Assembly (NCBI RefSeq): GCF_006337165.1
Contig: NZ_CP040896.1
Span: 3,038,001 to 3,102,000 of the forward strand
Source: Hymenobacter jejuensis
GTDB lineage: Bacteria; Bacteroidota; Bacteroidia; Cytophagales; Hymenobacteraceae
Reading direction: 5' to 3'
Length of the DNA stretch: 64,000 bases
A program made the position numbers and the translations under genes. The notes under the pieces were generated by a model. The model saw only the letters and a list, made by a program, of their open reading frames with translations. It was not told the origin of the DNA and did no database searches. Shown here in pieces: positions 8,401 to 16,382 of this stretch. Position 1 is the stretch's first letter; the number at the start of each line of letters is the position of its first letter.

Positions 8401-11400
8401 TGCAGGACAGCGTGCGGCCCGGCCAAACGGCGCAATTTCTGGTGGGCAGCAGCGAGGCCGAAAGCCGCATTCTGGTAGAAGCTGAAGCCAAAGGGCAAAC
8501 GCTTCTACATCAATGGCTTACGCTTGCGGCGGGAGAACAGCGCCTCGTGGCCGTGCCGGTGCCAGCAACGCTGGGCGAAACCCAGCTGTACTTCCACGCC
8601 ACGCAGGTGCGCGACAATCGCCTGTATATGCACACGGCCACGGTGCAAATTGCGACGCCGCCAGCACCGCTGCGCCTGAACATCGCCACCTTCCGCGACC
8701 GCCTCCAACCCGGCCAGAAGGAAACTTGGCGCGTCACAATTCAAAACGCCGACGGCAAACCCGCTGCCGCTGAGCTGCTAGCAACGCTTTACGATCAGTC
8801 CCTAGACGTATTTCGGGTGCATGCATTTGAGAATCTGAGCTTTCCGAAGTCGTATTTCCCGGCTTTGCTAGCGTGGAATGGGCAGTTTGAAACGGAGAAT
8901 TCCAAGGTTCTTTTCTTCGCCAATGACGGGTATGAAATCATAAGCGAGAGTCGCTATTATCCTTTGTTGAATAACTGGGAATATGATGGCGTTCCGGAAG
9001 CTGAATTGCCTCCTGCACCCGGAACACGGCTGTATGGCCGATTTAGCATCATGGGCAACACAGATAATGGCGCAGACTTAGAAATTGCCGACCAAGAAGC
9101 ACTGCCTAATAAAGCTGCGTCAGCACCAAGAGCTAGTGCCAGCCGCTCGGTGAAATTTGCCGCGCCGATGGTCAAAAAGGATGAAGAGATAAGCGCAGCT
9201 GCCGGTGGCGTAGCTAATTCTGAACGCAAGTCATCTGGCCGTGAACCCGATCTCTCACTGATTCAAGCCCGCAAAAACCTCCAGGAAACCGCTTTCTGGC
9301 AGCCCGACCTGCGCACCAACGACAAGGGCGAAATTGTGCTGGAATTTCAAATGCCCGAAGCCGTCACGCGCTGGCAGCTGCTGGCCCTGGCCCACGACCA
9401 ACAGCTGCACAGCGGCCTGCTCCGCCGCGAGCTGGTGACACAGAAGCAGCTGCAAGTCACGCCCAACGCGCCCCGCTTTTTCCGCGAAGGCGACCAGCTG
9501 ACGCTCACGGCCAAGCTCAGCAACCTCACGGCTAAAGCGCTGAGTGGCAACGCACAGCTGTTTCTGTTTGACGCCCGCACTCAGCAACCCATCGAGGCAA
9601 AGCTGTTGCAGGGCAAAGCCCGGCAAAAATTCAGGCTGAAAGCCAATCAAAGCCTGGCGCTCGGCTGGAATTTGCAAGTGCCAGAAGGCCAGGAAATTCC
9701 GTTGGAAGCGGTTACGTACCGCGTAGTTGCGCAGGCCGGCGAATTTTCTGACGGCGAGGAAAACACGCTGCCCGTGCTGCCCAATCGGTTGCTCGTCACG
9801 GAGTCGTTGCCGCTGTCGGTGCGGGGCGCGGGTGCGAAGGAGTTCGAGCTGAAAAAGCTCACGAGCACCACGTCAGCTACGCGTCGCAACTACTCGCTTA
9901 CACTGGAAATGACCCAGAACCCAGCGTGGTACGCGGTGCAGGCGCTGCCGTATCTGATGGAGTATCCATATGAATGTAGTGAGCAGACATTCAGTAGGTT
10001 ATATGCCAACTTGCTGGCCGCCCGTATTCTCACCCAAAACCCGCGTATCCGGCCGGTGCTGGAGGCGTGGAAGCGGGCTGCCACCAGCGGCGACAAAAAT
10101 GCCCTGCGCAGCAAGCTGGAGCAAAACCAGGAATTGAAAAACCTGCTGCTCCAGGAAACGCCCTGGGTGCGCGACGGCCAAACCGATACCGACCGTATGC
10201 GTCGCCTCGGCGAGCTATTCGACGAAAACCACCTGCGTACCGAAACCGCCAAGGCCCTCACCAAATTGGCCCAGCTGCAACAGCCCAACGGTGCTTTTCC
10301 GTGGTTCGAGAAGATGCCCGACGACCGCTACATCACCCAGCTCATTGTGGCGGGTTTTGGCAAGCTGCAACGCCTCGGCGCCTTCGATGCCGCCCAGGAC
10401 GAGCGCGCCCGGCCTATTCTCACCAAAGCCCTGCACTACCTCGACGCGCAGTTGCAAAAAGACTACTCCGAACTGCGTCGCCAGAAAGGTATTGATCTGA
10501 AAAAGAACCATTTGGGTGATATACACATTCAAGCGCTGTACGCCCGCAGCTTCTGGTCGAAGCAGCCCGTTGCCAAAGCCGATCAGCCGGCTTTCGAATA
10601 TTACCGCCAGCAAGCAGCTACATTTTGGCCGACCCAGAATCGTTATTTGCAGGGCTTTATCGCACTAACACTGCATCGGGCTTCTGCGCAATCGTCTGTC
10701 AGTCAAAATATTATGAAGGCATTGGCAGAGAACGCCTTGCACAGCGACGAGCTGGGTATGTACTGGAAAGAAGTGCGCAGCGGTTACTACTGGCGCGAAG
10801 CCCCAACCGAGACTCAAGCCACTCTGATTGAGGCCTTTGACGAAGTCGCCAACGATCAGAAATCGGTTGACGAAATGAAGCTGTGGCTGCTGCGCCAAAA
10901 GCAAACTCAAAACTGGGAAAGTACCCGCGCGACTGCGGATGCCTGCTACGCCCTCCTGCTACGCGGCTCCGACTGGCTCCAACCTGCTCAGCCGCTGGAG
11001 GTTGCAGTCGGTGGCGCGGTCGTGAAACCCAACGCCACGGAAGCGGGTACCGGCTATTTCAGAACGACTTTTTCCGCCGAGCAAATCAAGCCTACGCAGG
11101 GCCGCGTAAGCATCCGCAAGCCCGATGCAGGCGTGGCGTGGGGCGCATTGTACTGGCAGTATTTCGAGCAGCTCGATAAGATTACGCCTGCCGCTACGCC
11201 GTTGCAGGTGGAGCGGCAGCTTTTTCGGGAGCAGCGCACGGCGGGCGGTCCGGTGCTCGAGCGCCTCACGGCTACTACGCCGCTACGCGTTGGGGATGCG
11301 TTGGTAGTGCGCCTCGTCTTGCGTACCGACCGTGACTTAGAATACGTGCACCTCAAAGACCAGCGCGCCGCCGGCTTGGAGCCCATCAGCCAGACGAGCG

Positions 11401-11633
11401 GCTACCGCTACCAAGGCGGGCTGGGCTACTACGAGAGCCCGCGCGATGCGGCTACCAACTTTTTTATGGGGCAGCTGCCCAAGGGTACGCATGTATTTGA
11501 GTACCGATTGCGGGCGGCGCAAAGCGGCAATTTTTCGGGTGGCTTAAGTCAGATTCAGTGCCTTTACGCGCCCGAATTCACCAGTCATTCGGCCGGCGAG
11601 CGGCTTCGGATCGAGCCGGAAAAGGCTCGGTAA
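5412..11633 (+). CDS. Alpha-2-macroglobulin-like giant exported protein
   Basis: About 2073 residues. ATG 5412 begins a clean signal peptide (MRSLPLFLLLCVLVFTVGSS), so it is preferred to the upstream ATG 5376. A helical N-terminal region (to about 420) precedes macroglobulin domains. The MG2 signature FLYTDRAIYRPGQTLYFKG lies near residue 608. The bacterial thioester motif CSEQ, in YPYECSEQTFSRLYAN, is at about residue 1522. The C-terminal third is the alpha/alpha toroid (TED) and final MG domain. Bacterial A2M proteins trap proteases in the periplasm. In E. coli YfhM is paired with the penicillin-binding protein PBP1C, which is absent here, and there is no lipobox. AT-rich, Asn/Ser-rich inserts near 6600-6700 and 8820-9240 look like variable linkers. 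Confidence 0.92.
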   Translation: MRSLPLFLLLCVLVFTVGSSAPVPPGANAKKWKQIDAFLKKNQTASAGKLVEEIYQQARRQQQTPEYLRALLYKLRLLEAKEEDSDEKSIDLIQNDLQTAQFPARPILHSLLAQLYATYYDQHRGQLYDRTPGATGPATDTTATSGLATWDAARLGAAVVEHYHASLSDEPQRQQQLLLKDLGDAIRGGDAEGRQLRPTLYDLLAHRAIDGLQNDEFYITRPAEQFRLANPALLAPAAEFARLPLEFPKADSLNGQFYALRALQQLTAFRLKDAQNLPALADVDLKRLRLVQEHAEFANKDSLFRQALARAADTYKALSISTEFLFAEADNVEESSPAQALILCREAVRRFPKSRGAQQSEALRKRIEAVELRFATEEVVLPNQPWLLRLEQRNVKRLYAKAYRISTAQIINNFNQNSNNQEFAKRYARALAAKPVAAWSLDVPGSQDYKSHSVQQAGPALPLGRYLIVVSTAEENPVKARGGLTTVYNSLQVSALSQVKRGSADSEGPEVLVLHRQSGAPLAGAHVLPFYEYYDQKSREYKPRRGTAVTTNAEGVAQIPVGVKTGENTQLRALLLTQGTDSLFETGYSYYRPRRLEVQDDQAQRRTFLYTDRAIYRPGQTLYFKGILTESRAGKSQLLTQRAVSLRFVDVNGQVVQTLPFTTNDFGSFHGSLVLPTSLLNGEMSLQTDDGSVSFAVEDYKRPMFQVAFEPVKGAPQLGKSVTMQGKATAYAGQPIDGATVRYRVVRRTVWPFFRPYGDALIRFPEPVERQDVEITNGTAQTDSAGGFRVTFTALADEEAQKQRGWRPGYVFEVTADVTDAAGETRTGQQSVSLGTSALTLRLEVPELLNRAQIPALSLITQNAAGEAVPAQGKLRLYRLTPPARGLRPRLWEKTDVEALTKELFVQKFPHDAYADEADESKWSRTLVLEQGFDTEKSPLLLALSAPLAQQTPGRYVLEATAEDADKQPTKAERYFTLYDPAAKELPVPTPDWFVTVQDSVRPGQTAQFLVGSSEAESRILVEAEAKGQTLLHQWLTLAAGEQRLVAVPVPATLGETQLYFHATQVRDNRLYMHTATVQIATPPAPLRLNIATFRDRLQPGQKETWRVTIQNADGKPAAAELLATLYDQSLDVFRVHAFENLSFPKSYFPALLAWNGQFETENSKVLFFANDGYEIISESRYYPLLNNWEYDGVPEAELPPAPGTRLYGRFSIMGNTDNGADLEIADQEALPNKAASAPRASASRSVKFAAPMVKKDEEISAAAGGVANSERKSSGREPDLSLIQARKNLQETAFWQPDLRTNDKGEIVLEFQMPEAVTRWQLLALAHDQQLHSGLLRRELVTQKQLQVTPNAPRFFREGDQLTLTAKLSNLTAKALSGNAQLFLFDARTQQPIEAKLLQGKARQKFRLKANQSLALGWNLQVPEGQEIPLEAVTYRVVAQAGEFSDGEENTLPVLPNRLLVTESLPLSVRGAGAKEFELKKLTSTTSATRRNYSLTLEMTQNPAWYAVQALPYLMEYPYECSEQTFSRLYANLLAARILTQNPRIRPVLEAWKRAATSGDKNALRSKLEQNQELKNLLLQETPWVRDGQTDTDRMRRLGELFDENHLRTETAKALTKLAQLQQPNGAFPWFEKMPDDRYITQLIVAGFGKLQRLGAFDAAQDERARPILTKALHYLDAQLQKDYSELRRQKGIDLKKNHLGDIHIQALYARSFWSKQPVAKADQPAFEYYRQQAATFWPTQNRYLQGFIALTLHRASAQSSVSQNIMKALAENALHSDELGMYWKEVRSGYYWREAPTETQATLIEAFDEVANDQKSVDEMKLWLLRQKQTQNWESTRATADACYALLLRGSDWLQPAQPLEVAVGGAVVKPNATEAGTGYFRTTFSAEQIKPTQGRVSIRKPDAGVAWGALYWQYFEQLDKITPAATPLQVERQLFREQRTAGGPVLERLTATTPLRVGDALVVRLVLRTDRDLEYVHLKDQRAAGLEPISQTSGYRYQGGLGYYESPRDAATNFFMGQLPKGTHVFEYRLRAAQSGNFSGGLSQIQCLYAPEFTSHSAGERLRIEPEKAR

Positions 11634-11736
11634 GGGCAATTGCATTTTTCAGGAGTGAATGTTGCCTGACGCTGCGGAAAGCCGCTTTCAGGGCGGCGCG
11701 GTAAGGGCCTGGGTTGTCAATATGCTCAGGCTGTGG

Positions 11737-11744
11737 TACTTTTG
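11737..11744 (+). promoter_or_regulatory. TAnnTTTG promoter of the basic secreted protein gene
   Basis: TACTTTTG fits the Bacteroidota -7 consensus. A TTG at 11714-11716, 20 bases upstream, could be the -33 element. Transcription would start about 17 bases before ATG 11768. Confidence 0.6.
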
Positions 11745-11767
11745 CTCTTTCCAATCCCTTTGCAACG

Positions 11768-12280
11768 ATGCCGCTACGAAAGATATATGTGCTCGCCGGT
11801 CTGCTTTTGTGCAGTGCGCCGGTCTTCGCTCAAAGTGCGAAAAAGAATTCCGGTCCGTCCGTTCCCGAAGGCAAAGTAGCGTTACCCGTAACGCCAGCGC
11901 TACCCGGCGAAGAAAAGCTCACCGCCCGCGAGCGGGCCGAGCGGGACTTCCTGATGCCCGTGCGCCGCAAGCGCGCCGCGGCGCTCAAGCCTTCTGCTAC
12001 CGACCAGGCCTCGGCTACCGACATAACCGCGCATGCCGCCGAGGAAGCCGAAGAAATTGCCCCAGCCGAAGAAGCTGCTGCGTCCAAAACGACTGCTACC
12101 CACAACTCGCACCGTCGTCGGTCTAGCTCGTCGCACGGCCGCAGCACGGCCGCGCACTCGTCCGCCAGAAAGAAAACGAGTGCCAAGAAGTCGAGCTCTA
12201 AAAAGTCTTCATCGAAGAAATCAACGGCCAAGAAGTCAACGACTCACCACAAAACTACCAGCTCCCATCGGCGGCGCTAA
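11768..12280 (+). CDS. Secreted basic low-complexity protein with histone-H1-like tail
   Basis: A 170-residue protein starting at ATG 11768 with a signal peptide (MPLRKIYVLAGLLLCSAPVFAQ). Residues 40-110 are Ala/Glu-rich and probably helical. The last 60 residues are almost only Ser, Lys, Thr, His and Arg, with four SSKK-like units, resembling the Lys/Ala/Ser tail of histone-H1-like proteins. A signal peptide argues against a nucleoid role; a positively charged envelope or surface protein is more likely. An upstream ATG at 11714 exists but lies before the promoter-like element. No domain is recognised and function is unknown. Confidence 0.7.
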   Translation: MPLRKIYVLAGLLLCSAPVFAQSAKKNSGPSVPEGKVALPVTPALPGEEKLTARERAERDFLMPVRRKRAAALKPSATDQASATDITAHAAEEAEEIAPAEEAAASKTTATHNSHRRRSSSSHGRSTAAHSSARKKTSAKKSSSKKSSSKKSTAKKSTTHHKTTSSHRRR

Positions 12281-12308
12281 ACGCCCTACCCATTGAAGAG
12301 TAGCCCAA

Positions 12309-12345
12309 ACACAGAAGGCGCGCCACAATGGCGCGCCTTCTGTGT
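12309..12345. terminator. Bidirectional terminator between convergent genes
   Basis: A perfect 16-bp inverted repeat, ACACAGAAGGCGCGCC and its complement around loop ACAAT. It lies between the plus-strand basic protein gene and the minus-strand ferredoxin gene. It lacks a long U-run on either side, so termination strength is uncertain. Confidence 0.65.
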
Positions 12346-12393
12346 GTAACAGCGATATGGTGAAACCAGAATCTGTTATGTAAGGAGTTGGTT

Positions 12394-12729
12394 CTAAGCC
12401 ATTTGTGGCATGAGTCGCACCACCAGCCCATCGAGGCGCGGGGTAATGCGGATCTGGCACGAGAGGCGGCTGCCTTCGTTGAGGATGGGCAGGCTCTCGA
12501 GCATATACATCTCGTCGTCGCTGGGCTCGTCGAGGGCGGGGCCGGCCAGCACTTCCACGTGGCAGGTGCCGCACAGGGCCATGCCGCCGCAGGTAGCCTG
12601 AATGTCGTAGCCGCTGGCTTTAAGCACTTCCATGAGGCTCAGGTTCATATCGGTAGGGGCCTGAATCTCAATGCGTTGACCCGGTGCCTCCTCAACGTAA
12701 ATGCGTACTTCAGTAAAGTCTGGACTCAT
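12394..12729 (-). CDS. 2Fe-2S ferredoxin, adrenodoxin type
   Basis: A 111-residue plant/adrenodoxin-type ferredoxin. The cluster ligands are in CGGMALCGTC (C-x5-C-x2-C, about residues 47-56) with the fourth Cys in RLSCQI at about 90. The acidic stretch DEPSDDEMYMLESL between the third and fourth Cys is characteristic of adrenodoxin-like proteins and mediates contact with reductases. It follows the ferredoxin-NADP reductase gene by 121 bases on the same strand, so the reductase probably reduces this ferredoxin. Electron acceptors are unknown; the membrane desaturases in this window are possible clients (inference). Confidence 0.9.
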   Translation of the reverse strand: MSPDFTEVRIYVEEAPGQRIEIQAPTDMNLSLMEVLKASGYDIQATCGGMALCGTCHVEVLAGPALDEPSDDEMYMLESLPILNEGSRLSCQIRITPRLDGLVVRLMPQMA

Positions 12730-12850
12730 ATCTTAGGGCTTGTCGGTAGGAAAAGGGTGGTTGCCAGTGGGTGACTAGCTAAGCAGTCTGTTTGCGTAGC
12801 AAACTAACCACCTATTTTCAACTTCTGGCAACCACCCTCCCAAAACCGGC

Positions 12851-13864
12851 TTACAGCGTAGGTACACCGTTGACGGTGGTGTACTTCAGCACGTATTTCT
12901 TGTCGGGGAAAATGTATTTGTAAGCACCCTGGGCCATGAGCGCGGCTTCGTGGAAACCGCACAGAATGAGCTTGAGCTTGCCCGGATACGTGTTGATGTC
13001 GCCGATGGCGTACACGCCCGGCAACGAGGTAGAATAATCTACGGTATCGACTTTCACCGCGTCATCTTCCAGTTCCAAGCCCCATTCGCCAATCGGGCCG
13101 AGCTTAGGCGTCAGGCCAAACAGCGGAATAAAGGCATCGGTGGTGACGGTTTCGGTGGTGCCGTCGTTGGCCGTGATGGTCACGGCTTCCAGCGTTTCCT
13201 GGCCGTGCACATGGCTGACATTCGAAGACAGCACCAGCCGCACCTTGCCGGCTTCGTGCAGCGCCTTCACCTTCTCAGCCGAGTCGGCTGCGCCGCGGAA
13301 CATGGTGCCGCGGTGTACCAGCGTAACTTCCTTAGCCACGTCGGCCAAGAAAATCGTCCAGTCGAGCGCCGAGTCGCCGCCGCCGGCAATCACCAGGCGC
13401 TGGTCGCGGAAATGCTCGGGGTCGCGCACCATGTAATATACGCCGCGGCCGCCTTCGTATTTCTCCAGCTCATCGATGGCAGGCTTGCGGGGCTCAAACG
13501 AGCCGAGGCCGCCGGCAATGGCAATAGCCTTGCACAAAATCTCGGTACCGTCGGTGGTGAACAGCTGAAACGAACCGTCTTCGAGCTTGGCAAAACGCTC
13601 TACCCGTTCGCCCAAAGTGAAGGTAGGGTGGAAGGGTTCGATCTGACGCATCAGGTTCTGCACCAGGTCGCCGGCCAGTACCTCGGGGTAGCCCGGGATG
13701 TCGTAGATGGGTTTTTTGGGGTAAATCTCGGAAAGCTGACCCCCTACTTGGGGCAGGGCATCGACTACGTGGCAACGCAACTTCAGCAATCCAGCTTCGA
13801 ACACAGCAAACAGCCCCACTGGGCCGGCCCCGATAATGCAGATATCGGTGGAGATAGAATTCAT
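12851..13864 (-). CDS. Ferredoxin-NADP reductase, thioredoxin-reductase-like type
   Basis: A 337-residue flavoprotein. The FAD-binding GxGxxG is in IIGAGPVGLFA (about residues 9-19). The second dinucleotide fold contains LVIAGGGDSALDW, where TrxR-type FNRs bind NADPH. The CxxC redox pair of thioredoxin reductase is absent, and the C-terminal GDINTYPGKLKLILCGFHEA binds FAD. This matches type-2 FNR (YumC-like) in length and motifs. The frame extends up to 13954, but ATG 13864 starts right at the FAD domain. It is followed by the ferredoxin gene and has a TATCTTTG promoter about 190 bases upstream. Confidence 0.9.
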   Translation of the reverse strand: MNSISTDICIIGAGPVGLFAVFEAGLLKLRCHVVDALPQVGGQLSEIYPKKPIYDIPGYPEVLAGDLVQNLMRQIEPFHPTFTLGERVERFAKLEDGSFQLFTTDGTEILCKAIAIAGGLGSFEPRKPAIDELEKYEGGRGVYYMVRDPEHFRDQRLVIAGGGDSALDWTIFLADVAKEVTLVHRGTMFRGAADSAEKVKALHEAGKVRLVLSSNVSHVHGQETLEAVTITANDGTTETVTTDAFIPLFGLTPKLGPIGEWGLELEDDAVKVDTVDYSTSLPGVYAIGDINTYPGKLKLILCGFHEAALMAQGAYKYIFPDKKYVLKYTTVNGVPTL

Positions 13865-14051
13865 CATGAATAGCAGGTACAGGAAAATGGCTTCATGCCA
13901 ATCTAATAACAACGAAAACCGCAGAATCGTTGAGGATGTTGGCCGACCGACCAAAAATCAGTCCGCCAACGCATTAGGCGCGTTGCGCCGCGCGAAAGGG
14001 GTCCGCGCGGCCGTCGCCAAACTTCTGCGGCATACCGGCTCTGCCGGCCCG

Positions 14052-14059
14052 CAAAGATA
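14052..14059 (-). promoter_or_regulatory. TAnnTTTG promoter for ferredoxin reductase
   Basis: TATCTTTG on the minus strand, matching the Bacteroidota -7 element. It is about 187 bases from ATG 13864, so a long leader is implied unless a second promoter lies closer. Confidence 0.5.
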
Positions 14060-14107
14060 CGCACGAACCCGAGGGCAATAAATAATGCCAAATGTTTGTT
14101 TTGCTGG

Positions 14108-14144
14108 CTATCGTAAAAAATTGATTAGCAATTATTTACGATAG
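14108..14144. promoter_or_regulatory. 37-base palindrome, possible operator
   Basis: Outer arms CTATCGTAAA and TTTACGATAG are perfect complements; inside are AATTG and CAATT around a short centre. The core is TTGATTAGCAA, a member of the recurrent TTGA-nnn-TCAA-like set. Its symmetry and place between divergent genes suggest a dimeric regulator site; a hairpin is the alternative. Confidence 0.5.
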
Positions 14145-14400
14145 GGACGTCGGTTTGCCACAGGACTTTAGCAAGAAAACGTAAGTGTCAACTAGCTTCT
14201 TAAGCGAGGACAAAATGTGATGAGTACAGTAATATTGCTTTGATATAGGATTATAGAGATAATAAATATAATATTTATTATTTAAAATTTTTGTCATTCA
14301 TTAGAGAATCGCTATTTTAGATAGCGTTATGGAAGTAGCAGATGACGTTGTTTTTCGTCTGCAGTGGTTTGGCTATCAACCTTTTAATTCTTGCGGTGCC

Positions 14401-16116
14401 ATGAACAATGCTACCCGTTTTTTGTGGCAGCCTGTACGGCTCATTCTATTACTAATTTTGTGCTGGTCGCTTGCGACTCCCGCTTGGGCGCAGACTCCAG
14501 CCTGGCAGTGGGCGCAGGCAATAAGCCCGGTTACGCTGGTTGAAAAACCCACCGCCGATGAGGGCAGCGTGGCTGGCCAGAAAGTAGCCGTCGATGCCCT
14601 CGGCAACGTGTACGTGGTGGGATCATTTATTGGCAACGCCCGTTTTGGCACTCTCACGCTCACTGCGAGCGAAAGTTCAGCCGACGTATTCGTGGCCAAG
14701 CTCGACCCCGCTGGGCAATGGCAATGGGCTGTGCGAGCGGGCGGCACCAGCATCGATGCTGCCACCGGCGTGGCCGTGGACGCAAGCGGTAGCGTGTACA
14801 TCGTCGGCAATTTCCTGAGCCCTCGCGCCGACTTCGGTGCCACTACGCTCACTAATACGGGCGGCTCCGACGTGTTTGTGGCCAAGCTCGACCCGGCCGG
14901 CCAATGGCAATGGGCGGTCGGGGCTGGTGGGGTAGAGGTTGAAAGAGTAAACGAAATTGCCCTCGATAAAAGCGGTAACGTGCTGATAGCCGGCGACTTC
15001 TTTAGTCCTAGTGCACGTTTTGGGCCTATGACCCTCACCAACAACACCCTGATGAGCCTGGATCTGTTCGTAGCCAAACTCGACCCCGCTGGGCAATGGC
15101 AATGGGCCATCAGGGCGGGCGGCACGGGCAATGAAAGCGCTGCTGGTGTAGCCCTCGACGGCAACAACAATGTGTTCCTGACCGGAGAATTCAACAGCCC
15201 CGACGTGCGCTTCGGCGCGACTTCCCTTGCTGCTGAAAACGGTTCCACGGACGTGTTCGTGGCCAAGCTAAATCCGGAAGGCGAATGGCAATGGGCCACC
15301 AAAGCAGGCGGCAGCGCCGGCACCGATGTCGGCAATAGCGTCGCCGTGGACAAAAGCGGCAACGTGCTGGTAACGGGCTATTTCCTAAGCCCGCGCGCCG
15401 ACTTCGGCACCACCACGCTTACCAGTAGTGGGTCTTCCGACGTATTCGTGGCCAAGCTCAACCCCAGCGGCCAGTGGCAATGGGCCGTAAAAGCAGGTGG
15501 CCTCGCCGACGACCGTAGCAATTGTATTGCCGTAGATGGCGCTGGGAATGCGGTCGTAACGGGTTATTTCTTGAGTCCTAGTAGCCTTTTCGGCCTGAGC
15601 AATTTGACCAATAGCGGTCCGTTGGGCGTTGATTTGTTCGTGGCCAAGCTAAATCCGGAAGGCGAATGGCAATGGGCCGCCAAAGCCGACGGCACCGCCG
15701 ACGATACCGGCCGAGGTTTGGCCGTTGACGCTAGCGGCAACGTGCTGGTAACGGGCTATTTCCTGAGTCCCAGCGCCCTTTTTGGAACCACTGCTCTTAC
15801 CAACAGCGGCTTGTATACGGGGTTTGTGGCCAAGCTATTGGGCGGAGTAACCACGGCCCAGACCCGTTCAACTACGCTGGAATGGCGGGTCTTCCCTAAC
15901 CCCGCCGCCGAATCCGTGACAATACAGCTAGCCAACTGGAACGGCGCAAACCTGCTTAGCCTAGTCGACAGCCAAGGCCGCTGCGTTCGGAAAATGCAGC
16001 TGGTCAATCAGCGCGGCCCCCTGGACATTTCGCTCCGCGGGCTGGCACCTGGTTTTTACCTAGTGCAAGTGACTTCAACGGCCGGCATCGCGAGCCGCCG
16101 ACTCGTTGTTCAATGA
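14401..16116 (+). CDS. SBBP-like beta-propeller repeat protein with T9SS sorting domain
   Basis: A 571-residue secreted protein starting at ATG 14401 with signal peptide ending ATPAWAQ. Residues about 45-480 are seven or so tandem units of 55-62 residues, each with a GNVYVVG-like strand and the near-invariant FVAKLDPAGQWQWA. This resembles SBBP/beta-propeller repeats. Residues about 490-571 form a type A T9SS C-terminal sorting domain: WRVFPNPAAESVTIQL, then GLAPGFYLVQV and a final RRLVVQ. It is thus expected on the cell surface or in the medium through the type IX system. Ligand unknown. The repeats are also nearly identical in DNA, so slippage or copy-number change between strains is likely. 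Confidence 0.88.
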   Translation: MNNATRFLWQPVRLILLLILCWSLATPAWAQTPAWQWAQAISPVTLVEKPTADEGSVAGQKVAVDALGNVYVVGSFIGNARFGTLTLTASESSADVFVAKLDPAGQWQWAVRAGGTSIDAATGVAVDASGSVYIVGNFLSPRADFGATTLTNTGGSDVFVAKLDPAGQWQWAVGAGGVEVERVNEIALDKSGNVLIAGDFFSPSARFGPMTLTNNTLMSLDLFVAKLDPAGQWQWAIRAGGTGNESAAGVALDGNNNVFLTGEFNSPDVRFGATSLAAENGSTDVFVAKLNPEGEWQWATKAGGSAGTDVGNSVAVDKSGNVLVTGYFLSPRADFGTTTLTSSGSSDVFVAKLNPSGQWQWAVKAGGLADDRSNCIAVDGAGNAVVTGYFLSPSSLFGLSNLTNSGPLGVDLFVAKLNPEGEWQWAAKADGTADDTGRGLAVDASGNVLVTGYFLSPSALFGTTALTNSGLYTGFVAKLLGGVTTAQTRSTTLEWRVFPNPAAESVTIQLANWNGANLLSLVDSQGRCVRKMQLVNQRGPLDISLRGLAPGFYLVQVTSTAGIASRRLVVQ

Positions 16117-16157
16117 GCCTGAGAGGTTAGCGGCTGTAAAATACTTATCCGGAAAAT

Positions 16158-16193
16158 AAAAAAGGCCCTCAACATGCTGTTGAGGGCCTTTTT
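16158..16193. terminator. Bidirectional terminator shared by the T9SS gene and tRNA-Arg
   Basis: A 16-bp stem AAAAAGGCCCTCAACA with loop TGC and U-runs on both strands. It ends two bases before the 3' end of the minus-strand tRNA, so the same hairpin closes both transcripts. Confidence 0.85.
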
Positions 16194-16194
16194 G

Positions 16195-16268
16195 TGGTCG
16201 TGTAAGGAGTCGAACCTTAAACCTTCTGATTCGTAGTCAGATGCTCTATCCAATTGAGCTACACAACC
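16195..16268 (-). tRNA. tRNA-Arg(ACG)
   Basis: A 74-nt canonical cloverleaf: acceptor GGTTGTG/CACGACC (one G-U), D-stem GCTC/GAGC, anticodon stem TCTGA/TCAGA with loop CTACGAA, so anticodon ACG, and T-arm TAAGG-TTCGACT-CCTTA. ACG is normally edited to ICG by TadA to read CGU, CGC and CGA. The CCA end is not encoded and must be added. A TATCTTTG promoter lies 20 bases upstream. Confidence 0.97.
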
Positions 16269-16287
16269 ATTTTTCCTTTGCGGAGCA

Positions 16288-16295
16288 CAAAGATA
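16288..16295 (-). promoter_or_regulatory. TAnnTTTG promoter of tRNA-Arg
   Basis: TATCTTTG on the minus strand, 20 bases before the mature 5' end, with a TTG about 21 bases further upstream as the possible -33 element. Confidence 0.65.
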
Positions 16296-16382
16296 GCAGG
16301 TAAAAGTTTAGTCGGGCAAGAGACAGGGTAGTTTTAAGCGAAAATTTCCACTGTCAGTCCCGCAACCTGCTGAAAGTCAGTT

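Larger units (their letters stand above)
13865..14400. other. Long AT-rich divergent intergenic region
   Basis: Holds a promoter for the reductase (14052-14059), a 37-base palindrome (14108-14144), and an AT-rich stretch (14220-14320) that may carry the promoter of the T9SS protein gene. No convincing gene is seen in it. The open frame at 14329 is better read as an upstream extension of the gene starting at 14401. Confidence 0.6.

Noticed and set aside
14329..14400. Upstream extension of the T9SS protein gene
   Set aside because: The downstream ATG 14401 begins a normal signal peptide, and the extra residues have no such character.
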